Positions 1 through 7,207 of a stretch of DNA of 64,000 nt are shown here, in pieces. The stretch is taken from positions 1 through 64,000 of the forward strand of contig NZ_PYOD01000023.1 in the NCBI RefSeq assembly GCF_003026285.1. Reading direction: 5' to 3'. Positions within the stretch are counted from its first letter, which is position 1. Each line of letters opens with the position of its first letter. This DNA is from Photobacterium profundum. GTDB taxonomy: Bacteria; Pseudomonadota; Gammaproteobacteria; Enterobacterales; Vibrionaceae. The notes beneath the pieces were generated by a model. It saw only the letters and a program-made list of their open reading frames with translations. It made no database searches and was not told the origin of the DNA. The translations under genes and the position numbers were made by a program.

Positions 1-46
1 CTTACCAGATTCATTCTATCCGACTTACATCCAATAGAAATAAGAG

Positions 47-123
<77 letters not shown>

Positions 124-255
124 ACATAATCAACAGGAGTGCTGTTGAGGTCGCCTATAATACTCAGCACGGGATATTAAGCAAGTTTTACAAGCCATTT
201 TTTTTAATTCTAGATTCAGTTGCTCATCAATCGCACAAACTAGAGGAAACACCGT

Positions 256-326
256 CACTTAAGTGATCTAAAACACATCATTAAAAACACAAATTAAACA
301 TCTTGCCAACCATTGATCTAAATCAT
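256..326. promoter_or_regulatory. FNR-like and CRP-like sites before the DUF3149 ORF
   Basis: TTGATCTAAATCAT at 313-326 matches the FNR consensus TTGAT-N4-ATCAA at 9 of 10 positions. AGTGATCTAAAACACA at 262-277 matches the CRP consensus TGTGA-N6-TCACA at 8 of 10, and its left edge overlaps the palindrome CACTTAAGTG (256-265). The two sites share TGATCTAAA, 50 bp apart. The FNR-like site is centred about 70 bp upstream of the small ORF at 388. Seen: the matches. Inferred: oxygen-responsive control. Confidence 0.45.
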
Positions 327-387
327 CATAACGTTTTCATTCATTGATTATCTTGTAGCCACTAACCCACGACTTTAAGGAAAGCAC

Positions 388-528
388 ATGGATTTTTGGT
401 TAGATCTTCTATTTGGTAACGCTGTAGGGCTCTCTTCAATGATCGTCATCTTTATTACGCTGGGTTTAATGCTATTTTTTGGCGGCTACTTTGTTTACAA
501 AGTGTTGTCAGCACCCTCTCCTCACTAG
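388..528 (+). CDS. Small single-pass membrane protein, DUF3149-like
   Basis: A 46-residue ORF beginning MDFWLDLLFGNAVGLSS, preceded by AAGGAAAG about 6 nt before the ATG. After a short N-terminal amphipathic stretch there is one strongly hydrophobic segment (about residues 17-40) ending in a Tyr/Lys patch, so it is probably an inner-membrane miniprotein. The N-terminal WLDLLFGNAVG pattern recalls the DUF3149 family of tiny proteins in gammaproteobacteria, whose function is unknown to me. It sits alone between tRNA-Pro and smrA, with FNR-like and CRP-like sites upstream. The family call is from memory of the N-terminal pattern. Confidence 0.7.
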   Translation: MDFWLDLLFGNAVGLSSMIVIFITLGLMLFFGGYFVYKVLSAPSPH

Positions 529-657
529 AGCCATTTCGCAATATATTTTACTTGCGCCAGGATCAACTTGTCGGTATTGATCCTGGGTTTATTTTATCTT
601 TATCCTTCCCAGATTGACTCGTATAATCATTTCATCGCCCTTTAACGCCAAAGCATC

Positions 658-1239
658 ATGTCAGATAATAATGAATTAGATCTCTTTCGAGAGATGATGG
701 CCGATGTTTCACCACTCGAACAAGATCAAGTTGCAATTACTCAAAAGTATCAAATAACAGAAACACATTTAGTACGTCAAATAGCAGCTCAAACCCTTAC
801 TGAAAGTGATCCTGAATATTTATCACTTGATAATGTCATAATGCGAAAGCCTGAAGATATTATTGAGTTCAAACGAGATGGTGTTCAAGAAGGTGTATTT
901 AAAAAACTCAGACTTGGAAAATACGAGATACAAGCTCGCTTAGATCTTCACCGTAAAACCTTAAAACAGGCACGAGATGAAATTCTACAATTTCTAAAAC
1001 AATGCCAAGGCATGGATATTCGTACTGTTATTATCATTCATGGCAAAGGTGAGCGCTCTGATCCACCAGCAATGATGAAGAGTCATGTCGCAACATGGTT
1101 AGAGCAAATATCTGACATTATGTGTTTTCACTCAGCACTTCGACAGCACGGCGGTAGCGGTGCAATGTATGTAATGCTAAAGAAAAGCCCAGCCAAAAAA
1201 CTCGATAACCGTGAGAAGCATCAAAAGCGCCAACATTAA
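658..1239 (+). CDS. smrA: Smr-domain endonuclease family protein SmrA
   Basis: 193 residues. The N-terminal helix (DLFREMMADVSPL) resembles E. coli SmrA/YdaL more than SmrB. The C-terminal Smr domain (about residues 95-180) carries the LDLH motif (ARLDLHRKTL) and the HGKG motif (IIHGKGERSD), followed by the HGGSGAMYV strand typical of the family. Smr domains related to MutS2 act as nucleases on DNA or on mRNA of collided ribosomes; the role of SmrA itself is less clear. The tail is basic (KKLDNREKHQKRQH). It is monocistronic, with a bidirectional terminator immediately downstream. Confidence 0.85.
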   Translation: MSDNNELDLFREMMADVSPLEQDQVAITQKYQITETHLVRQIAAQTLTESDPEYLSLDNVIMRKPEDIIEFKRDGVQEGVFKKLRLGKYEIQARLDLHRKTLKQARDEILQFLKQCQGMDIRTVIIIHGKGERSDPPAMMKSHVATWLEQISDIMCFHSALRQHGGSGAMYVMLKKSPAKKLDNREKHQKRQH

Positions 1240-1265
1240 GGCTTGGGTTAAAGCTGGATTCAATA

Positions 1266-1303
1266 AAAAAGGCTTTCTGAGTAATATTCCAGATAGCCTT
1301 TTT
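1266..1303. terminator. Bidirectional terminator between smrA and the LysE-type gene
   Basis: AAAAAGGCT (1266-1274) pairs with AGCCTTTTT (1295-1303), with A-runs on one side and T-runs on the other, so it can serve both converging genes. The 20-nt loop is long but contains a small extra CTG/CAG pairing. Confidence 0.75.
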
Positions 1304-1343
1304 ACTGTATGAATTTATATATTTAAATGCCTTTCACTGCTAT

Positions 1344-1958
1344 CTATGCTTGAACAACTACACGAATAGCCAAAAGAATGAGTACAACACCTGATAATTG
1401 GTCGATCAATTGAGCTTTAGTACGCAACTTATCCAATACTTTCGGGTTCGATAATACAAAAGCAATAAAGGTATACCATAAACCATCGACCAGTAATGGT
1501 GTGGCTACAATAATGGAACGGCTGGTTATTTCAGTACCAACAGCAACAAACTGACTGAATAGCGCTAAAAAGAATAAAGCCAGCTTGGGGTTTAACAATG
1601 AAATCATCAAACCATCACGGGCCGCTTCACGTAAGCGTGCTTTTTTACCCGCAGAGAGTTTCGCTGCCACACCACCTTTCGAGCGCAGCGCATTTACCCC
1701 AAGGTAAGCTAAATAAGCAGCCCCTGCATAAGAAATAAATGTAAATACAGTAGGTGATTGCTTTAATACTACCGCTAAGCCTAATAAGGTGAGTAATGCA
1801 TACACACCAACACCGATAGCATGCGCCCACGATGTAACAATACCATGTAGCCTTCCGCTCGCAAGGCTATGTTTAGCCACAACCGCTAAACTTGGCCCCG
1901 GCGACATAGCCCCCAACATACAAATCATTAATAATGAAAACCAAATACTCAGTGTCAT
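1344..1958 (-). CDS. LysE/RhtB-family amino-acid exporter
   Basis: Inner-membrane protein of 204 residues with about six hydrophobic segments. The N-terminal GAMSPGPSLAVV motif is the LysE/RhtB signature (consensus PGP). Family members export amino acids such as lysine, homoserine, threonine or leucine; the substrate cannot be read here. I chose the ATG at 1958 over the longer start at 1997 because AGAGGAG lies 6 nt before it and the membrane signature then begins at the N-terminus as usual. It is the last gene of a same-strand run after ybaK and a LysR regulator, which may control it. Confidence 0.85.
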   Translation of the reverse strand: MTLSIWFSLLMICMLGAMSPGPSLAVVAKHSLASGRLHGIVTSWAHAIGVGVYALLTLLGLAVVLKQSPTVFTFISYAGAAYLAYLGVNALRSKGGVAAKLSAGKKARLREAARDGLMISLLNPKLALFFLALFSQFVAVGTEITSRSIIVATPLLVDGLWYTFIAFVLSNPKVLDKLRTKAQLIDQLSGVVLILLAIRVVVQA

Positions 1959-2013
1959 GCTTTTGCTCCTCTTGCATGGCGATAAATTAACAAGCAATGG
2001 TCATAATTAGAAA

Positions 2014-2958
2014 TCAAAACAATTCATCTCCCTCATGACTATTAATCATAGGCATTGAATACATAGAGCTTCGCATCGTGGTTAAAAGTAATGTTCGCAT
2101 CCACTGATGGGACGGTTCATTATTATATTTAGGGTGCCAAAGTAACCAATATTTATGCTCGGGCACAGATATAGGCAGAGGGAAATAGGTAATAGGAAAG
2201 AGTTGCTTCATATTCACGGCAATATGCTCAGGGATCACCAATAACATATCAGAGCGACAAATAGTGTTAAGTGCTGAAGTAAAAAAAGGGACCGAAAGCT
2301 TAACTCGTCGACTTAATCCTTTTTCAGCTAAACACCTATCAACAAAGCTATCTTTATCTCCCCCACCAGTCACTGATGCATGATCATAAGACAAAAAATC
2401 ATTTAATTGCAGTGTATCTTCCGTCGCTAGTGGGTGATCAGAACGCATCACACACACAGGATAGTCAGCCCCAATAGGTTCACCGCATAAACCATCAGGA
2501 ATAGCAGATAGCATAGTAGAAACAAATTGAATATCGAGTTCAGCTAATTGTTCAAACTGTTTGGGTGACCACAGTTGATAAACGACGCTAACGAGTGGAG
2601 CGTGCTCGCGCAAATGCTCAACCACCTCGGGAAGAATGTATTGCGCGACATAATCAGAAGACGATAGCACCACTTTACCTTGCCAACATTCTGGTTGAAA
2701 GGTAACGGGCTCAAACAAACTATCACACCCAGCCAACAGGGAATCTAACTTCAGTTTTAACGCTTCTGCACGTGGTGTCAGCAATAATCGATTCCCCTCA
2801 CGTATTAGCAAGGTATCGTTAAATACCTCACGCAATTGGGTTAACTGTCGACTCACTGCCGATTGGGTAATATGTAAACGCTCTGCAGTACGACTAACAT
2901 GGCACTCTTCGAGCAGCACTTGTAAGGTACGTAATAAATTGAGGTTATGACTCTTCAT
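2014..2958 (-). CDS. LysR-family transcriptional regulator
   Basis: 314 residues. The N-terminal winged helix-turn-helix (about residues 5-63) contains RTAERLHITQSAVSRQL, the typical LTTR recognition helix. The rest is a periplasmic-binding-like effector domain of usual length. The effector is unknown. It lies 10 bp after ybaK and 55 bp before the LysE-type exporter on the same strand. That differs from the usual divergent LysR arrangement and suggests co-transcription with the exporter, possibly as a self-regulated export module. The target assignment is inference from position only. Confidence 0.88.
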   Translation of the reverse strand: MKSHNLNLLRTLQVLLEECHVSRTAERLHITQSAVSRQLTQLREVFNDTLLIREGNRLLLTPRAEALKLKLDSLLAGCDSLFEPVTFQPECWQGKVVLSSSDYVAQYILPEVVEHLREHAPLVSVVYQLWSPKQFEQLAELDIQFVSTMLSAIPDGLCGEPIGADYPVCVMRSDHPLATEDTLQLNDFLSYDHASVTGGGDKDSFVDRCLAEKGLSRRVKLSVPFFTSALNTICRSDMLLVIPEHIAVNMKQLFPITYFPLPISVPEHKYWLLWHPKYNNEPSHQWMRTLLLTTMRSSMYSMPMINSHEGDELF

Positions 2959-2968
2959 CTATTTTCCG

Positions 2969-3445
2969 CTACTCTTTTGCAATCAAAGCAAACTGACCAG
3001 ACGTTAGCGACAATAAATCGTTAGGTGCAAGTTCAATTTCTAAGCCGCGACGCCCTGCGCTCACACAAATGGTTTTTAACTGCTGGGCTGATGAATCTAA
3101 AAAAGTAGGTAGCCGCTTCTTTTGCCCTAATGGACTAATTCCCCCCACGATATAGCCCGTTGTTTTTTCTGCAATCTGCGGATCAGCCATTTCAGCTTTC
3201 TTTCCACCCGCCGCTTTTGCAGCTGCTTTTAAATCCAACATGCCAGATACTGGAACGATGGCTACCGCCAATTTTTTTGGATCGCCATTAAGCGAAAATA
3301 GTAATGTTTTGAAAACAAGATTCGGGTTTTGACCTAACACTTCAGCAGCTTCTAGACCAAAGTTAGTATTGGCAGGATCATGCTCATATTGATGAACATT
3401 AAAGTGAATCCCTCTTTTTTTGGCTAGCTCTATTGCTGGTGTCAT
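2969..3445 (-). CDS. ybaK: Cys-tRNA(Pro)/Cys-tRNA(Cys) deacylase YbaK
   Basis: 158 residues, matching YbaK (about 159). YbaK is a trans-editing enzyme that hydrolyses Cys mischarged on tRNA-Pro. The sequence shows the family core: EHDPANTNFGLEAAEVLG, then VFKTLLFSL with the conserved catalytic lysine, then GYIVGGISPLGQKKRLPTF. The start is the ATG at 3445, preceded by AAGGGAG. Downstream on the same strand is the LysR gene, 10 bp away. A tRNA-Pro gene lies about 2.9 kb away, but I draw no functional link. Confidence 0.93.
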   Translation of the reverse strand: MTPAIELAKKRGIHFNVHQYEHDPANTNFGLEAAEVLGQNPNLVFKTLLFSLNGDPKKLAVAIVPVSGMLDLKAAAKAAGGKKAEMADPQIAEKTTGYIVGGISPLGQKKRLPTFLDSSAQQLKTICVSAGRRGLEIELAPNDLLSLTSGQFALIAKE

Positions 3446-3663
3446 TATCGCTGACTCCCTTATGGTGAATGACGATGCTTAAGCCATTTACTATATGCCT
3501 TACCACCAATCAACACCAGTAAAGACCAGTAAAGAGAGCCACTCTATCCAAGCACAACGGCAAACAATTACAACAGTAAGATATAAAAAACGACACCCTA
3601 CGGCTTAATACTTATAGTAGTAAAAAGCCAATAGGATGCCGCTCTCATTAATCTGTATAGCGT

Positions 3664-5337
3664 TTATTTATAAACGATTTCACCTTTTGGTGCATAAGCG
3701 TTTACATCAATAGGGCTGTTAGCTTGCAGGAACTCTTTCAAGACTTCTGCATCTACAAAACCAGTATTCACGTAACCACTATGGTCAGCAATTTTAGGGT
3801 AACCATCGCCACCTGCAGCATTGAAGCTTGGGATAGTAAAACGGTATGTCGCATTAAGATCTAATGCTTTAGCACCAATCTTAACGTCATGCACTTTACC
3901 CTGCTCTACAACCATAGAAATGCCATAAAACTGCGCATAAGCACCAGAATCAACAGGTTTTGTTGCCACAACATTTAAGTAATCTAGGATTTCTGCGCCC
4001 GTCATGTCGGTGTAAGTTACGATATTGCCAAATGGCTGAACCGTTAACACATCTTTATACGTGATATCACCGGCCTCGATAGAATCACGCACACCGCCAG
4101 AGTTCATGACAGCAAAGTCTGCTTTGGCACGCTGCATGTGAGAAGCTGCGATCAAACGACCAAGGTTCGTCTGCTCGAAACGAACAACACTACGATCACC
4201 TTCTAACTTGCCGTTAGACTTGGCAATTTTAATGTTAAGTTGATCCTGACCTTTTTCTTGATATGGCGTTAAGAAAGACAGTACATCTTGATCTTCAGCG
4301 ATTTCATCTTGAATAAAGACGCGCTTTTTAGATCCATCAGGCATTTTCACTTTTTTCTTCAAATTAACAGGGATCAGGTTATAGCTAACCATTTCCAGTT
4401 CGCCGTTTTGGAATTCAAAATCTGCACGACCAACATACTTACCCCATTCGTGAGCTTGAACAATCCACGTACCATTTTGTTGGTCTGGCTGACAAGCCTC
4501 ACCTGGTTTGAAGTTTTTGTTGTACATATTTGGACCTTCCATACAAACGGGCTCTTGCGAGTGGCCGCCTACAATCATGTCCAAATCACCTTCATCAACA
4601 TAGCGTGCTAACGCTACATCACCAGGCGCATTCACACCACGGTTGCCATTTTCATAATGGCCCATATGCGTTGCAGCAATAATCACATCAGGGTTTTCTG
4701 TTTCTTTTAGCTCAGCAATTAACTTTTTAGCCTCTGCTTTAGGATCACGGAAATCAATACCGCTGATATATTCTGGATTACCAATTTTCGCCGTATCTTC
4801 GGTCGTTAAACCAATGACTGCAATTTTAATCCCTTGCTGTTCAAAGATTTGGTAAGGCTGGAATAAACGTTTACCAGTTTCCTTATCATAAATATTTGCT
4901 GATAGCATTGGGAATTCAGCCCACGCTTCTTGCTTACGCAGTACATCAAGCGGGTTATCAAATTCATGATTACCTAATGCCATTGCATCATAACCCAGCA
5001 TATTCATGCCTTTAAAATCAGGCTCTGCGTCTTGTAGATCAGATTCTGGTACACCGGTGTTAATATCACCACCAGATAGAAGCAATGCTGTACCGCCTTC
5101 AGCTTGCACTTCCGTGCGCAATTCATCTAACAGCGTTTTACGCGCTGCCATTCCGTACTCACCGTTTTTATTCTGCCAGAAACGACCATGATGATCGTTG
5201 GTATGAAGAATAGTGATCTTATACGTTTTATCAGCATCCCATGCTGGTGAGGCGATATCAGCTTGGCTTGCACAACCAGAAAGTACTGCAAGCAAAGCTG
5301 CGCTCAATGCTGTTTTGGCAAATAGGCGTTGCTTCAT
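3664..5337 (-). CDS. Lipoprotein 5'-nucleotidase / UDP-sugar hydrolase (UshA/NutA-type)
   Basis: 557 residues. A signal peptide with lipobox LSGC predicts a lipid-anchored protein; Ala follows the Cys, so outer-membrane sorting is likely. This resembles Vibrio NutA rather than soluble E. coli UshA. The metallophosphatase domain (about 35-345) shows HTNDHHGRF, GGDINTGVPES, LGNHEFDNP, THMGHY and GGHSQEP, the dimetal ligands. The C-terminal 5'-nucleotidase domain has NSGGVRDSIEAGDI and SFNAAGGDGYP. It would cleave external nucleotides to nucleosides plus phosphate. The ATG at 5337 follows AAGGTGG by 5 nt; a GTG at 5346 overlaps that ribosome site and is less likely. Confidence 0.92.
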   Translation of the reverse strand: MKQRLFAKTALSAALLAVLSGCASQADIASPAWDADKTYKITILHTNDHHGRFWQNKNGEYGMAARKTLLDELRTEVQAEGGTALLLSGGDINTGVPESDLQDAEPDFKGMNMLGYDAMALGNHEFDNPLDVLRKQEAWAEFPMLSANIYDKETGKRLFQPYQIFEQQGIKIAVIGLTTEDTAKIGNPEYISGIDFRDPKAEAKKLIAELKETENPDVIIAATHMGHYENGNRGVNAPGDVALARYVDEGDLDMIVGGHSQEPVCMEGPNMYNKNFKPGEACQPDQQNGTWIVQAHEWGKYVGRADFEFQNGELEMVSYNLIPVNLKKKVKMPDGSKKRVFIQDEIAEDQDVLSFLTPYQEKGQDQLNIKIAKSNGKLEGDRSVVRFEQTNLGRLIAASHMQRAKADFAVMNSGGVRDSIEAGDITYKDVLTVQPFGNIVTYTDMTGAEILDYLNVVATKPVDSGAYAQFYGISMVVEQGKVHDVKIGAKALDLNATYRFTIPSFNAAGGDGYPKIADHSGYVNTGFVDAEVLKEFLQANSPIDVNAYAPKGEIVYK

Positions 5338-5386
5338 GGTTTCCACCTTAATCGTTTTTATTGATTTTATTCCACTGCCTGCACTC

Positions 5387-5410
5387 CCTTGTTATTGATT
5401 ATTAACAAGG
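5387..5410 (-). other. Dyad in the leader of the nucleotidase gene
   Basis: CCTTGTTA (5387-5394) and TAACAAGG (5403-5410) form a perfect 8-bp inverted repeat around an 8-nt spacer, about 50-70 bp upstream of the nucleotidase start at 5337. It could be an operator or a 5' leader hairpin. There is no T-run, so it is not a terminator. Confidence 0.35.
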
Positions 5411-5536
5411 CATGCAGAATTTAACTTGCGTCAGTCTAAGTTAATTCATCAGCAGTTGCGGATTCATATCATCAATATGTTGGGTGGATCACTTTACATA
5501 AATGCAAAAATTACGCGACATACGCAACACGCATAA

Positions 5537-5562
5537 AAAAGCTCCGCAAATGCAGAGCTTTT
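5537..5562 (-). terminator. Terminator of the NhaC-family transporter gene
   Basis: On the minus strand AAAAGCTC and GAGCTTTT form a hairpin (5537-5544 with 5555-5562) followed by a run of T, about 55 bp after the transporter stop. Confidence 0.85.
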
Positions 5563-5615
5563 GATATTTCTATAAATACTGTTAATTAATGAAAACAGTA
5601 CAATGTCATTAACCG

Positions 5616-6971
5616 TTAAGCATTCGCTAATTGACGGTTAGGGTGCTTCAATAAAACCGCAATAACGGCAGCAATCGCTAAGAAGAAACAATAATAAGAG
5701 TGGCTAACCACTTCAAGTGGCGATAAACCAAATACCGACCCCAATAATAATGCTTGAGCACCGTAAGGTAGAACGCCCTGAACCACACAAGAGAATATAT
5801 CGAGTAAACTTGCGCTACGACGAGGCGTTACACCATTCTCTTCAGCTAGTTCACGTGCAACGCCACCTGAAACAATAATCGCTACCGTGTTATTAGCAGT
5901 ACAAACATTCGTTAAACCAACCAAACCTGCAATGCCGAACTCACTTGCTCGTAGGTTTTGTCCTTGCGAGTGATCTTTACTAAATACTCGAATAATACGG
6001 CTAATCATTTGCGTTAAATACGCAAGGCCACCTTGTTGGCGCATTAGCTCACTGATACCGCCAATAAGCATGGACAGTAAGAAGATTTCTTGCATATTGC
6101 CGAAGCCAGCATAGATGTCTTTTGCGTACGTCGATAAACTATAGTCGTCAACCGACACAAGGCCAATACCACCCGCTAACAAGATACCGATACCCAGCAC
6201 CACGAACACATTCAGACCCGATACCGCCAACACTAAAATCGTAATGTAAGGCAATACTTTTAACCATTCAATATCACTCGCTGCAGGTACTTCAGTAACA
6301 GTGCTACTAAATGCGAACACCAAAATAGCAACAATTGCAGCAGGTAAAGCAATGCGAATATTCTCGCGGAACTTGTCTTTCATCTGACAGCCCTGCGAAC
6401 GGGTAGAGGCAATAGTCGTATCAGAAATAATGGATAAGTTATCACCAAACATCGCACCACTCAGTACAACACCAGCCGTTAGCGCGACATCCATTCCTGC
6501 TGCTTGAGCTAACCCCAGAGCCACAGGCGCAACTGCCGCAATCGTACCCATAGAAGTACCCATTGCAGTTGCGATGAAAGCAGATATCACAAAAATACCC
6601 GGTAAGATCATACTTGCAGGAATCATTGAAAGACCAAGATTAACGGTCGCATCCACGCCTCCCGTTGCCTTAGCAACAGCAGCAAAAGCACCGGCTAATA
6701 GATAAATCATACACATTGCAATGATGTCGCTATGACCGACACCACGTAAAAACTGCTCGATTGCTTTATTTAATTTTTCTTTGCTCAGTAGCAGCGCAAT
6801 AACGATCGCAGGTAATGCAGCAACAGGAGCTGGCAACTGGTAAAAGGCAAAGTCGACACCTTGCATAGTTAAGTAAGTTCCAACACCAATAAAGAGGGTT
6901 AGAAACACGCCTAAAGGCAACAGTGCAAGTGCTGATGGCTTAATGGTAGATTGTTGTGTTGTGTTCGACAT
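5616..6971 (-). CDS. metT: NhaC-family transporter, probable methionine permease MetT
   Basis: 451 residues, largely hydrophobic with about 11-12 membrane segments, of the Na+/H+ antiporter NhaC family (for example ATAMGTSMGTIAAVAP, GAMFGDNLSIISDTT and a late NVCTANNTVAIIVSG). NhaC members have been reassigned, notably as the methionine transporter MetT in gammaproteobacteria, where MetJ boxes precede the gene. Here a five-unit MetJ operator overlaps a perfect -35 TTGACA reading into this gene (7030-7035, minus). The family call comes from sequence; methionine as substrate is inferred from the operator. A lysine or other antiporter role remains possible. Confidence 0.8.
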   Translation of the reverse strand: MSNTTQQSTIKPSALALLPLGVFLTLFIGVGTYLTMQGVDFAFYQLPAPVAALPAIVIALLLSKEKLNKAIEQFLRGVGHSDIIAMCMIYLLAGAFAAVAKATGGVDATVNLGLSMIPASMILPGIFVISAFIATAMGTSMGTIAAVAPVALGLAQAAGMDVALTAGVVLSGAMFGDNLSIISDTTIASTRSQGCQMKDKFRENIRIALPAAIVAILVFAFSSTVTEVPAASDIEWLKVLPYITILVLAVSGLNVFVVLGIGILLAGGIGLVSVDDYSLSTYAKDIYAGFGNMQEIFLLSMLIGGISELMRQQGGLAYLTQMISRIIRVFSKDHSQGQNLRASEFGIAGLVGLTNVCTANNTVAIIVSGGVARELAEENGVTPRRSASLLDIFSCVVQGVLPYGAQALLLGSVFGLSPLEVVSHSYYCFFLAIAAVIAVLLKHPNRQLANA

Positions 6972-7006
6972 GATGACTACAGGACATCTATTTTAGAATT
7001 TGTCAT

Positions 7007-7035
7007 AGACTAAAACTTCCATCTATACGTGTCAA
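7007..7035 (-). promoter_or_regulatory. Likely metT promoter inside the MetJ operator
   Basis: Reading the minus strand, TTGACA (7035-7030) is a perfect -35. With a 17-bp spacer the -10 is TAGTCT (7012-7007), a weak match. The -35 lies within the tandem met boxes, so bound MetJ would block polymerase. Confidence 0.5.
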
Positions 7036-7056
7036 CTTCTAGACGTCTAAACATCT
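7017..7056. promoter_or_regulatory. MetJ operator: five tandem met boxes
   Basis: Five contiguous 8-mers read TTCCATCT, ATACGTGT, CAACTTCT, AGACGTCT and AAACATCT. Against the met-box consensus AGACGTCT they match at 4, 6, 5, 8 and 6 positions. MetJ binds tandem 8-bp boxes cooperatively with S-adenosylmethionine as corepressor. The array lies 46-85 bp upstream of the transporter start (6971) and about 150 bp upstream of the divergent chemoreceptor ATG (7208). Confidence 0.85.
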
Positions 7057-7207
7057 AAATAAACGATTGTTACTGGTCATATCGACAACACGGCTCTTCG
7101 TCAATTCACATATCAATGAATTTTTCCTCACCGACATACACAGCAAGGTGCTTATATTGTATAGAACATGTAATATACCGTCACCAATACCATATAAAAA
7201 ATTTAAA

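Noticed and set aside
1789..2010. Plus-strand ORF opposite the LysE-type exporter
   Set aside because: Shadow of the exporter gene; no ribosome site and no recognisable protein features.
7067..7207. Longer N-terminus for chemoreceptor 1
   Set aside because: The extra 47 residues are not shared with the paralogue and would place the membrane anchor far from the N-terminus.
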